Source of the DNA: Desulfosarcinaceae bacterium
GTDB lineage: Bacteria; Desulfobacterota; Desulfobacteria; Desulfobacterales; Desulfosarcinaceae
Direction of reading: 5' to 3'
DNA: 51,384 nt
Assembly (NCBI GenBank): GCA_030066015.1
Contig: JASJCL010000022.1
Location: forward strand, 1-51,384
This document shows, in pieces, positions 20,772-28,281 of this stretch. The notes below the pieces were generated by a model. It was given only the letters and a program-made list of their open reading frames with translations, ran no database searches and was not told the origin of the DNA. The position numbers were made by a program, and so were the translations under genes. Position 1 is the stretch's first letter. Each line of letters begins with the position of its first letter.

Positions 20772-21713
20772 CTACATCTCCTCGTAGAAGGGGGAGAAAT
20801 TGTCCCAAAAGCCGGGCTCGCTGCAGCCGATGCAGGGGTGACCGGCCTCGACCGGCCAGCTGGTGCCATCGTTGAACTTGGCCACGGGGCAGTTGTTGTA
20901 GGTCTCGGGACCGCGGCAGCCAACCTTGTAGAGGCAATAGCCCAACGCAGCCTCCTCGCTGCCGAACTCCTCGACGAACTCCTCGTTCTCGAAGTGGCCG
21001 CGGCGGGGGCACTTGTCGTGAATCGTGTGGGAAAACGCAAACAGGGGGCGACCCATGTCATCCAGCTCGGGCAGTTTGCCGAGTAGCAGATAATTCACCA
21101 CCGTGCCCACCAGATTAATGGGATTGGGCGGGCAGCCGGGGATGTTGAGGGTTTGGGTGCCCAGGGCATCGCCGACGCCCTTGTAGCCACCTGGGTTGGG
21201 CGCTGCCGCCGGGATCCCGCCCCAAGTTGCGCAGGAGCCGTAGCTGATGGTGGCCGCTGCTTTGGGAACGACCTCCTTGGCGATCTCGAGGAAGCTGCGG
21301 CCGCCCACTTTGCCGTAGCCGCCATTGTACTTGGTGGCGATGGAGCCCTCGCACACACAGATAAACTTGCCTTCGTACTTCTTGACGGCGTTGTGCAGCT
21401 GCTCCTCTGCTTGATGGCCGGCAGCGGCCATGATGGTTTCGTGGTATTCGACGCTGAGCACTTCGAGGACCAGCTCATCGATATACGGATATTGCGTGCG
21501 CAGTAAAGATTCCGAACATCCGGTGCACTCGCCGAAGTGCAGCCAGATGACGGGCGGCCGTTGAGCGGGAGCGGCGAACACCTCGGCCACCTTGGGCACG
21601 AAGGAGGACGACAGCCCCATGGTTGCGGTCAGAAAGGTGCAGTACTTCATGAAGTCTCTGCGCGAGACTCCCTTGCCTTCCAACCTTTCTAGAAAGTTCC
21701 TTTCCTGTTCCAT
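20772..21713 (-). CDS. hynB: [NiFe] hydrogenase small subunit, Tat-exported
   Basis: The ATG at 21713 has GGAGG shortly upstream and gives 313 residues; an ATG at 21737 in frame is less well placed. The Tat signal is SRRDFMKYC followed by a hydrophobic run ending before AAPAQRPPV. Iron-sulfur ligands: proximal cluster GECTGC, GSCATWGG and IPGCPPNP; distal and medial clusters H-D-KCPRRGHF, CLYKVGC, NNCPVAKF and HPCIGCSEPGFWD. The segment TSWPVEAGHPC keeps the proline that goes with a medial [3Fe-4S] cluster in ordinary [NiFe] enzymes; [NiFeSe] types carry Cys there. It carries electrons from the active site to periplasmic cytochromes c. No membrane cytochrome gene is nearby, so the dimer is probably soluble in the periplasm. 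Confidence 0.95.
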   Translation of the reverse strand: MEQERNFLERLEGKGVSRRDFMKYCTFLTATMGLSSSFVPKVAEVFAAPAQRPPVIWLHFGECTGCSESLLRTQYPYIDELVLEVLSVEYHETIMAAAGHQAEEQLHNAVKKYEGKFICVCEGSIATKYNGGYGKVGGRSFLEIAKEVVPKAAATISYGSCATWGGIPAAAPNPGGYKGVGDALGTQTLNIPGCPPNPINLVGTVVNYLLLGKLPELDDMGRPLFAFSHTIHDKCPRRGHFENEEFVEEFGSEEAALGYCLYKVGCRGPETYNNCPVAKFNDGTSWPVEAGHPCIGCSEPGFWDNFSPFYEEM

Positions 21714-21747
21714 TAGCACCTCCTGTAGCACCTCCATATGCGGTTAA

Positions 21748-21787
21748 GGATCCATCATTTGGCAGTTCGCCAAAAAAAAATGGATCC
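21748..21787. promoter_or_regulatory. Nested inverted repeat in the hydrogenase leader
   Basis: Outer arms GGATCCAT/ATGGATCC enclose inner arms TTTGGC/GCCAAA and a run of T on the minus strand. It lies 35-75 bases upstream of the small-subunit start. It could be an operator or an RNA hairpin that acts on the message. No regulator can be assigned. Confidence 0.45.
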
Positions 21788-22231
21788 GAGTTGAAGACCG
21801 GGCGCCACCTCCGGTCTCCACCAAAATCCATTCCAATTGCCTGTGCTATGGCAGTTTCAATTTAGGGATCAAATATATCACGCTTTGTCCAGATTCAAGA
21901 CCTTTTGGTGCTCTGCAGCAACCTACCAGCGTGGTCAAGTCCGAATCATATGCCTCCTGAAAAAAGAATAGCGGCCGCCTAAGATGTCTACCGTCGGTGT
22001 GCCGGGAAACCATTTGGTGCGCTGGTGGCAGTCGCTAATTGGGGTAAGCATAAAAAATGAAGCGTTCTCAATATACTGAAAGCTCTTAGTGCAACCACCA
22101 ACTGAAGTCAAGGGTATTCGGCTGCAGGGACGCCACTTGATTTGGGCCGCCCAAACCCTTACATAATGTGAGTGGCAACGCACAGCTGTGACGCCCCGTC
22201 GGCACCTATCACCCAATTGAGGAGGCGCTTC
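21788..22231. other. Divergent control region between hydrogenase and thiol/sensor operon
   Basis: About 440 bases, AT-richer than the genes, between two divergent operons. It contains a GACCGG/CCGGTC hairpin near 21798-21820 on the minus-strand leader side and a promoter-like pair for the plus-strand operon at 22138-22167. No clear sigma-54 site was found. No open frame here looks coding. Confidence 0.5.
22138..22167 (+). promoter_or_regulatory. Candidate promoter with palindrome in the spacer
   Basis: TTGATT (22138-22143) and CATAAT (22162-22167) are 18 bases apart. The spacer overlaps a palindrome TTTGGGC-C-GCCCAAA (22141-22155), so a repressor bound there would block polymerase. It lies 65-95 bases upstream of the thioredoxin-like gene. 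Confidence 0.42.
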
Positions 22232-22828
22232 ATGCCCTTTGACCGTCATCGCGGCACCGCTCTTTGGGTGCTCCTGATTCTGGGAGCCGCTCTACCTGTC
22301 TGGGCGGTGTCCCAAACCGCCGCACCCGAGATTGGTGATCCACTTCCGGAGATCGCCCTTCCGATGCCAGACAACCCCCAACAGGCGCACTACTTGGGCC
22401 TTGACCCTCTGAATGCAGATCGCTTTGACCTGACCGCCATTGCCGCCGATCTGGTGGTGGTGGAGATATTCAGCATGTACTGCCCCCACTGCCAGCGGGA
22501 AGCCCCCAAGGTCAACACCCTATACGAGGCCCTCCAGAAGCGGCCCGAGGCGGCCCCGCGGATTCGTCTGTTGGGAATCGGTGTGGGCAACAGCCCCATG
22601 GAGGTGGATGTATTCCGCAAAACCTACGACATCGCCTTCCCACTTTTCTCCGACGGTGATTTCACTATCCACAAACAGCTCCGTGAAGTACGGACCCCCT
22701 TTTTTCTGGCGTTCAGACCCGGTGATCCGCCGCCCCACAAACTGCAGCTGGCCCATCTGGGCCCCATCGATGGGGTGGACGCCTTTGTCGACCGGCTGGA
22801 CGCCATCGCCAGGGAGCAAACACCATGA
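22232..22828 (+). CDS. Exported thioredoxin-like (TlpA-type) protein
   Basis: 198 residues from the ATG at 22232, which has GAGGAGG upstream; an upstream in-frame start would destroy the signal peptide. The signal reads TALWVLLILGAALPVWAVSQ. The thioredoxin fold active site is SMYCPHCQRE. Later segments IRLLGIGVGNS and VRTPFFLAF (with the cis-proline position) fit TlpA/ResA-like proteins. It is expected to reduce or shuffle disulfides in the periplasm. Its stop overlaps the start of the peroxiredoxin gene (ATGA), so the two are coupled, and it may be the reductant of that partner. Confidence 0.82.
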   Translation: MPFDRHRGTALWVLLILGAALPVWAVSQTAAPEIGDPLPEIALPMPDNPQQAHYLGLDPLNADRFDLTAIAADLVVVEIFSMYCPHCQREAPKVNTLYEALQKRPEAAPRIRLLGIGVGNSPMEVDVFRKTYDIAFPLFSDGDFTIHKQLREVRTPFFLAFRPGDPPPHKLQLAHLGPIDGVDAFVDRLDAIAREQTP

Positions 22829-23427
22829 AAACGAAACGCTACATAACCATCGCGGTCGCGGCGGGCCTGGTATTGGCCGCCGCCATGACCGCTTCCGCCG
22901 CCAGCACGGCCTTCGAAGGTAAAATTTTCGATCCCGGCCACCTGAAACCGCGCGACAGCCTCCTCAAGGTCAAAGCGGGCGACGAAGCCCCCGATTTCAA
23001 ACTTCCCGCCGTATACGGCGAACCGGTCCAACTGTCCGACTTTCGAAACCGGAAAAACGTTTTGATCAGTTTCGTACCGGCCGCCTGGACGCCCGTGTGC
23101 TCTGATCAGTGGCCCGGCTACAACATTATAAAGGATCTTTTCGACGCCCACGACACCGTCCTCATCGGGATCACCACCGACAACCGGCCCAGCCAGCATG
23201 CCTGGATCCAGCAGATGGGCGGGCTGTGGTTCCCGGTTCTTTCCGACTTCTGGCCCCATGGAGAAGTGGCTGAACGCTATGGCGTGCTGCGATCCGACGG
23301 TACCACCGAAAGGGCCTTGATATTCATCGATAAAGCGGGACGCATCCACCACACCCACGTGGAGGATATCAATGTGCGGCCCAAGCTGGAGCTGATTATG
23401 GAACAACTGGGGCGTCTCAAGCGATGA
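22825..23427 (+). CDS. Exported one-Cys peroxiredoxin
   Basis: 200 residues with a cleavable signal (ITIAVAAGLVLAAAMTASA). The AhpC/TSA-type core is GDEAPDFKLPAVYG and the peroxidatic site PAAWTPVCSDQ. That cysteine is the only one in the protein, so there is no resolving Cys of its own; the coupled thioredoxin-like protein upstream is the obvious reductant. Expected role is removal of peroxides or oxidised sulfur species in the periplasm. It overlaps the next gene by four bases as well. Confidence 0.84.
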   Translation: MKTKRYITIAVAAGLVLAAAMTASAASTAFEGKIFDPGHLKPRDSLLKVKAGDEAPDFKLPAVYGEPVQLSDFRNRKNVLISFVPAAWTPVCSDQWPGYNIIKDLFDAHDTVLIGITTDNRPSQHAWIQQMGGLWFPVLSDFWPHGEVAERYGVLRSDGTTERALIFIDKAGRIHHTHVEDINVRPKLELIMEQLGRLKR

Positions 23428-24611
23428 GATCCTGGCTGGCATGCCTCGCGGTCTTAATGCTGGTGCTGCCAGCCGGCTGCAGACCGGTCGATTCCCGCAA
23501 CGATCTCGAGACACGGCGCCTGGGAATCAGCGAGAGCGAAATACTGATCGGTGCCTCCCTGGCCTTGAGCGGTCACGCCGGGTATCTGGGCACCGAGACC
23601 CTCCACGGGGCCATGGCCTATATCCGCCACATCAACGCCGCGGGCGGCATCCACGGCCGCAGGCTCAAAGTGATCGCTTACGACGACGGTTATGACCCGC
23701 CCCGCTGTCTCTACAATACCCAACGCCTGCTGATCGAAGACCAGGTCTTTGCCCTTTTCTGCTATGTGGGCACCCCCACAACCGTGAAGATTCTGCCCCT
23801 GGTGGCCGAAGCCCGCATTCCGCTCGTAGGGATGTTCACCGGGGCCAACGCATTGCGGGAACCCCTGCAGCCCTACGTGATCAATGTGCGGGCCTCCTAT
23901 TACCAGGAGACTGGCGCAGCGGTCCAACATCTGGTGGAGGACCTGGGCTTACGGCGCATCGGGGTCTTCTATCAATACGACGCCTACGGCTTCGATGGGC
24001 TGCGCGGCACGGAGCTGGCCCTCAAAACCTACGGCCTCGTGCCTGTGGCGACCGGCACCTATATCCGCGGCACCGCCGATGTGGCCGAAGGACTGGCCCG
24101 CATTCAGGCTGCCGCGGCCGAGGCGGTGGTAATGATCGGCACTTACGACCCCTGCGCGCGCTTCATCCTGAGCGCCCGCGAGCAGGGCTACCGGCCGGTC
24201 TTTCACAACGTCAGCTTCGTGGGGGCAGAAGCCCTGGTCCGCCTGCTGGGCGATCAGACCGATGGCGTTATCATCACCCAGGTGGTTCCCCCGCCGGAGC
24301 CCTCCCCCTCGGCTCGGGATCTCTGGGGAATCCGGGAGTACATCGATCTCCTGGGGCGCTACTACCCCGACGACGCCCCCAACTTCGTGGGCCTGGAGGG
24401 CTATCTCAATGCCCGCGTGCTGGTGGAGGGGCTGCGGCGAGCGGGACGCGACTTGGACCGCGAAGGGTTCATCCGGGCGATCGAGTCGATCCACGCTCTG
24501 GATCTGGGTGTGGCCAGCCCCCTCAGTTTCAGCGCCAGTGATCATCAAGGACTCGAACGCGTCTATCTGACCTACGTCAAGGATGGATCTTTTCAATGGC
24601 TGCAAGAGTGA
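23424..24611 (+). CDS. Lipoprotein periplasmic ligand-binding protein (branched-chain amino acid type)
   Basis: 395 residues. A lipoprotein signal ends in LPAGC. The type 1 periplasmic binding fold follows: ILIGASLALSGHAGYLG, then HINAAGGIHGRRL and VIAYDDGYDP, all usual for Leu/Ile/Val-type receptors. No permease or ATPase genes are near. Instead it is translationally coupled (16-base overlap) to a histidine kinase, so it more likely acts as a sensor that presents a ligand to the kinase than as a transporter part. Ligand unknown; short amides or small acids are common in the family. Confidence 0.85.
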   Translation: MRSWLACLAVLMLVLPAGCRPVDSRNDLETRRLGISESEILIGASLALSGHAGYLGTETLHGAMAYIRHINAAGGIHGRRLKVIAYDDGYDPPRCLYNTQRLLIEDQVFALFCYVGTPTTVKILPLVAEARIPLVGMFTGANALREPLQPYVINVRASYYQETGAAVQHLVEDLGLRRIGVFYQYDAYGFDGLRGTELALKTYGLVPVATGTYIRGTADVAEGLARIQAAAAEAVVMIGTYDPCARFILSAREQGYRPVFHNVSFVGAEALVRLLGDQTDGVIITQVVPPPEPSPSARDLWGIREYIDLLGRYYPDDAPNFVGLEGYLNARVLVEGLRRAGRDLDREGFIRAIESIHALDLGVASPLSFSASDHQGLERVYLTYVKDGSFQWLQE

Positions 24612-26524
24612 GCCTGGGCACCCGGATCAAAAATACCAGCCTGAAGAACAAAATCTTTTTGGCCACCACGGCGGTGATTCTGCTGATCAGCGTCCTTATC
24701 GCGCTTTTCACCCGCTGGGTGCTGATTTCGAGCCTCACCTCTGAACTCAAACTTCGGGGACTGGGGATCGCCACAAGTATCGCCGAAAGCAGCCGCGGCG
24801 CCATTCTCACGGCAGATCGCCCCCAGCTCACCAGCCTGATCTTCGACGCCATGCTCGGCGAGCGCCGCTACCTGCTGGATTACGTCTTCGTTCAGGACAA
24901 AAAAGGGGCGGTATTGGCCCACACCTTCACCCACCCCTTTCCGGTCCGTCTCGCCCACGCCAACCCCCTGGATCCGACGGCCGGCACCGAGGGCGCCATT
25001 CGCCTTCTGCGTCACCGCAATCGGGACATATACGATATAGCGGTACCGGTACGGGAAGGCATCTATCCCATCGGAACTGTCCACGTGGGCCTTTACAAAG
25101 AGCACATCGATCGTCTGGTCAGCAAGTTGCGCAGCACCTTCCTGGGCTTTCTGTCGGCGGTGACGATCATCTTTTTCGCGGTCAGCCATTGGCTTTCGCG
25201 TTACATCAGCAGGCCTTTGTCCCGCCTGACCCAAGCCTCGGATGAGATCAGCCGGGGCAATTTCGAAATGGCCATCGCACCCGCCCCCTCAGGGACCAGC
25301 CCGCTGGGCAAAGGCCAGCAAGCATCGCTTCGCAGCAATGATGAGGTGCGCCTGCTGGCCGACTCGTTCACCCATATGACGGCCCACATCCGTCACTCCC
25401 AGGCCCAGTTGCGCGAGTCGGAGTTAAAATACCGCTCCCTTTTCACCGGCGGCCCCAATCCCATTCTTGTGCTGGATCGCAGGGACCACACCATCATCGA
25501 CGCCAATCCCAGCACGGAGGAGGTCTACGGGTATACCCGGGAGGAGCTCATCGGCAAGGCCATCGACCGGTTGGGGCCATTCGAGATGAAGGCCGATCTG
25601 CTTCGCACAGCGGAACCCAAACCGGTCCTGGTAAGCGCCAAGGTCGCCTACCAGCGCAAAAACGGCACCGCCCTGCATGTCAACGTGCATGCCTGCCCGG
25701 CGCACTACGGCGAACGTCCGGCCCTTATCGTAGCCACCACCGACATCACCGATATGGTGGAGAAGGACAATCAGCTGATACAATTCAGCAAGCTCAAAAC
25801 CCTGGGCGAGATGTCGGCCGGGATCGCCCACGAACTCAACCAGCCCCTCAACGCCATTAAGATGGGCAGTGAATACCTGGAGATGATGACCGAACGCGCG
25901 GAGATGATGACCCGGGAGGATTTAGCGACGGTCGGCGGCGAGGTAAGCCGTCAGGTGGATCGGGCCACGGAGATCATCGGCCGGCTGCGCGATTTTGGTC
26001 GCAAAACCGACTTTACCCGTGAGCGGGTGTGTCTGAACGACCCCATCCGCAGCGTCCTTAAGATCGTGGCACCCCAATTGGAGCTGCAGAACATCAATTT
26101 GGTCCTCGACCTGGCGCCGGATCTGCCCTCGGTAGGCGCCCACCACAACCGCATCGAACAGGTGATCTTCAACCTGCTGACCAATGCCCGCGATGCCATC
26201 AACCAGAAAACGGCCGGCGCTGCAGAGGGGGATGTGGCCAGAGAGATCGAGATCCGCAGCATCGCCCAAGACGGCCATGCCGTCGTCACCGTTGCCGATA
26301 CCGGCGTCGGCATCCCTGCTGATGTTCAGGCGCAAATATTCGAGGCCTTTTTCACCACCAAAGAGATGGGGGAAGGCATGGGGCTCGGTCTATCGATCTC
26401 GTCGGGAATTGTCGAGGATTACCGCGGCGCCCTGCGGGTTGAGAGCACGCCTGGCCAGGGAACCACCTTCCGCCTCTCCTTCCCCTTGGCCCGCCGGGAA
26501 AACCTGCCATCGGACATGGCCTGA
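24596..26524 (+). CDS. Membrane sensor histidine kinase (HAMP-PAS-HisKA-HATPase)
   Basis: 642 residues. TM1 is about 19-45, a periplasmic sensor segment about 45-178, TM2 about 180-203, then HAMP (SRPLSRLTQASDEISRGNF), PAS from ~275 (YRSLFTGGPNPILVLD), HisKA with phospho-acceptor His near 412 (GIAHELNQPLN) and HATPase: N box HNRIEQVIFNLLTNARDAI near 517, DTGVGIP near 567, GLGLSIS near 596. No response regulator is encoded next to it; the REC-STAS protein at 35132 is the only one in the window, 9 kb away. As last gene of an operon with two exported thiol proteins and a binding protein, it may report on periplasmic redox state or a bound ligand. Confidence 0.92.
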   Translation: MAARVSLGTRIKNTSLKNKIFLATTAVILLISVLIALFTRWVLISSLTSELKLRGLGIATSIAESSRGAILTADRPQLTSLIFDAMLGERRYLLDYVFVQDKKGAVLAHTFTHPFPVRLAHANPLDPTAGTEGAIRLLRHRNRDIYDIAVPVREGIYPIGTVHVGLYKEHIDRLVSKLRSTFLGFLSAVTIIFFAVSHWLSRYISRPLSRLTQASDEISRGNFEMAIAPAPSGTSPLGKGQQASLRSNDEVRLLADSFTHMTAHIRHSQAQLRESELKYRSLFTGGPNPILVLDRRDHTIIDANPSTEEVYGYTREELIGKAIDRLGPFEMKADLLRTAEPKPVLVSAKVAYQRKNGTALHVNVHACPAHYGERPALIVATTDITDMVEKDNQLIQFSKLKTLGEMSAGIAHELNQPLNAIKMGSEYLEMMTERAEMMTREDLATVGGEVSRQVDRATEIIGRLRDFGRKTDFTRERVCLNDPIRSVLKIVAPQLELQNINLVLDLAPDLPSVGAHHNRIEQVIFNLLTNARDAINQKTAGAAEGDVAREIEIRSIAQDGHAVVTVADTGVGIPADVQAQIFEAFFTTKEMGEGMGLGLSISSGIVEDYRGALRVESTPGQGTTFRLSFPLARRENLPSDMA

Positions 26525-26540
26525 TCCAGAAGGCCGGTAT

Positions 26541-27449
26541 CTAATGGGGATGGCCGTCCGGCGCATGCGCACCATCGGAGACCCCCGGCGTGCCGTGGGT
26601 CGTATAGCCCTGCTCCTGGGCCTGCATATCCAAGTGCAGGGTCAGGAGAACCTCGGCCGGAGGGAAAAAAGGGCGCCCCAACAGACGCAGGTCGACGGTT
26701 TTCAGATAGAAGCGGCAGCCTTCACAGGTGTAGACGCGATACTCCGCCTCTTCCTGGCTAAAAAAGTAGGCGATGCGGCCGTTGTCACGGGTCTCGCAAG
26801 CGGGGCAGAAAATCCGCGGAACGGCCCATTGGTGCTGGCAGAAGCCACACACCAGGATGCGGGCGCCTTTGTCCGCCAGGGTCGATAAAGAGGGCAGATG
26901 CCCGCAGATCGGGCAGCGACCCCGCTCCCAGGCGGGTGGATCGGTGAGCAGAGCGGCAGCGGCCTTGCGGGCAAAGCGGGCCGCCAAGGGCGCCAATGCA
27001 GTGGTCAGCAGAAAGCGCAGCGCCCCCGCATCCACCGCCATATCGGCAGCGGCACGGGCCATTCCTGCCTCGTCCTCGACCAGGAGCGCATGGCCAAGAG
27101 CGGCCATATCCAGCTCCCCTTGGGAGAGGGCGGCAACCACCGCGCGGGCAGTGGCGGCCAGGGGATCAGGGGCCGTCTCCGCCAGATCGCAGACCGTCCG
27201 CAGAACCGCCTCATGCGCTTCGGGGTCGAGGGGAAAGGTGTCGGGTGAAAAGAGGGGAAAGCCATTGGTCAGACGCTGGCGGGCCGCTTCGTGATCGAGC
27301 GCCAGGCGTTGCGGCTCGGGCTGAGCAGCGATCCGATTCTGGGCCAGAAAAAGCTCCCGATACAGGCCCAGGAGCTCCCCATAGGCCGGCTTGGTCCGCT
27401 GCAGGTCCAGGAGGGCGCTGCGGATCTCTTCATCGGTGTAGGACTGCAT
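26541..27449 (-). CDS. fdhE: Formate dehydrogenase accessory protein FdhE
   Basis: 302 residues from the ATG at 27449 (GGGAGG six bases upstream; an open frame to 27530 crosses a terminator). The C-terminal half has four CxxC pairs in the FdhE order: CPICGHLPSL, CGFCQHQW, CPACETRD and CEGCRFYL. FdhE binds the catalytic subunit of exported formate dehydrogenases and is needed for their activation before Tat transport. It follows fdhB but a strong hairpin lies between, so its expression is probably lower than that of the enzyme. Confidence 0.9.
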   Translation of the reverse strand: MQSYTDEEIRSALLDLQRTKPAYGELLGLYRELFLAQNRIAAQPEPQRLALDHEAARQRLTNGFPLFSPDTFPLDPEAHEAVLRTVCDLAETAPDPLAATARAVVAALSQGELDMAALGHALLVEDEAGMARAAADMAVDAGALRFLLTTALAPLAARFARKAAAALLTDPPAWERGRCPICGHLPSLSTLADKGARILVCGFCQHQWAVPRIFCPACETRDNGRIAYFFSQEEAEYRVYTCEGCRFYLKTVDLRLLGRPFFPPAEVLLTLHLDMQAQEQGYTTHGTPGVSDGAHAPDGHPH

Positions 27450-27472
27450 GCTCAACCTCCCGGGGCCACTCG

Positions 27473-27527
27473 TAAAAAGGGGATGACGGGAGCGTTCATT
27501 GGCCTGAACGCTCCCCGTGTCATCCCC
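27473..27527 (-). terminator. Hairpin terminator between fdhB and fdhE
   Basis: On the minus strand GGGGATGAC and GGGAGCGTTCA pair with TGAACGCTCCC and GTCATCCCC around a short loop, followed by TTTTTACG. The stem is about 20 bp with a two-base bulge. It should stop most transcription after fdhB; read-through or an unseen promoter would supply fdhE. Confidence 0.9.
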
Positions 27528-27544
27528 CATATCTTATCAGACGA

Positions 27545-28264
27545 TTACACCAAACGACTACCCAAATGGACCAGTGGGCGCACCATTTTGCGCAGCGCCA
27601 TCTGCCGCGTCATGTCGCTGCGGCCCGCTGCCGCCACGGCGAACTCGTGGTAGAGATCCGGCGGGTAGGCCACCAAATAGATCACATTGACATCGTCAGG
27701 ATCGAGCAGACTGGCCTTGGGATAGCGTTTTTTGGCCATCTGCAGGTGCCGGTCCGCAAGGGTGAGGATCTCGTCCCGTTCGCCGAACTGCATCGACCCC
27801 GTTGGGCAAGTGGTCACACAGGCCGGTTTGAGGCCGTTGTGCACACGATCGTTGCACATGTCGCACTTTGCCAGGGTGCCGTCATCGGCCGCCCGGGGGA
27901 TGTAGTAGGGACAGGATTCGATGATCTCCGTCGTCAACAGGTTGCGGGTCTCGGCAGTGTAGAGGATGGCCCCGGTGTCGCCATCTTGATAAATGGCGCT
28001 GGGATCCCCCGCCGTCTCCAGGCAGGGAGCCTCGATACAATGTCGGCATTGGTCCGGAAAAAAGAGCCACTGCAGCCGCTTGTCGATCACCTTTTCACGC
28101 ATGCGTACCAGCTTGTAGGTGCCGAAGGAGAGATCCGCCGGATTCTGAAAACTGCCGCGATTGGACGTCGTTTCCGCCGGCAAATCGTGCCATTGTTTGC
28201 AGGCCACCTGGCACCCCCTGCAGGCGGTGCACAGGGTCGTGTCGATGAGAAATGCATATGCCAT
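27545..28264 (-). CDS. fdhB: Formate dehydrogenase iron-sulfur subunit
   Basis: 239 residues. Ferredoxin-like clusters are bound by CTACRGCQVACKQWHD, CRHCIEAPC, CDMCNDRV and CVTTCPTG, the four-cluster pattern of FdnH/FdhB subunits. No membrane anchor or own signal is visible, so it would be carried across the membrane with the Tat-signal subunit. It starts 17 bases after the fdhA stop with a GGAGG just upstream. It passes electrons from the Mo/W active site to periplasmic cytochrome c3 or a similar carrier, which is the known arrangement of two-subunit enzymes in sulfate reducers. Confidence 0.93.
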   Translation of the reverse strand: MAYAFLIDTTLCTACRGCQVACKQWHDLPAETTSNRGSFQNPADLSFGTYKLVRMREKVIDKRLQWLFFPDQCRHCIEAPCLETAGDPSAIYQDGDTGAILYTAETRNLLTTEIIESCPYYIPRAADDGTLAKCDMCNDRVHNGLKPACVTTCPTGSMQFGERDEILTLADRHLQMAKKRYPKASLLDPDDVNVIYLVAYPPDLYHEFAVAAAGRSDMTRQMALRKMVRPLVHLGSRLV

Positions 28265-28281
28265 GAGCCGATCACCTCCTT

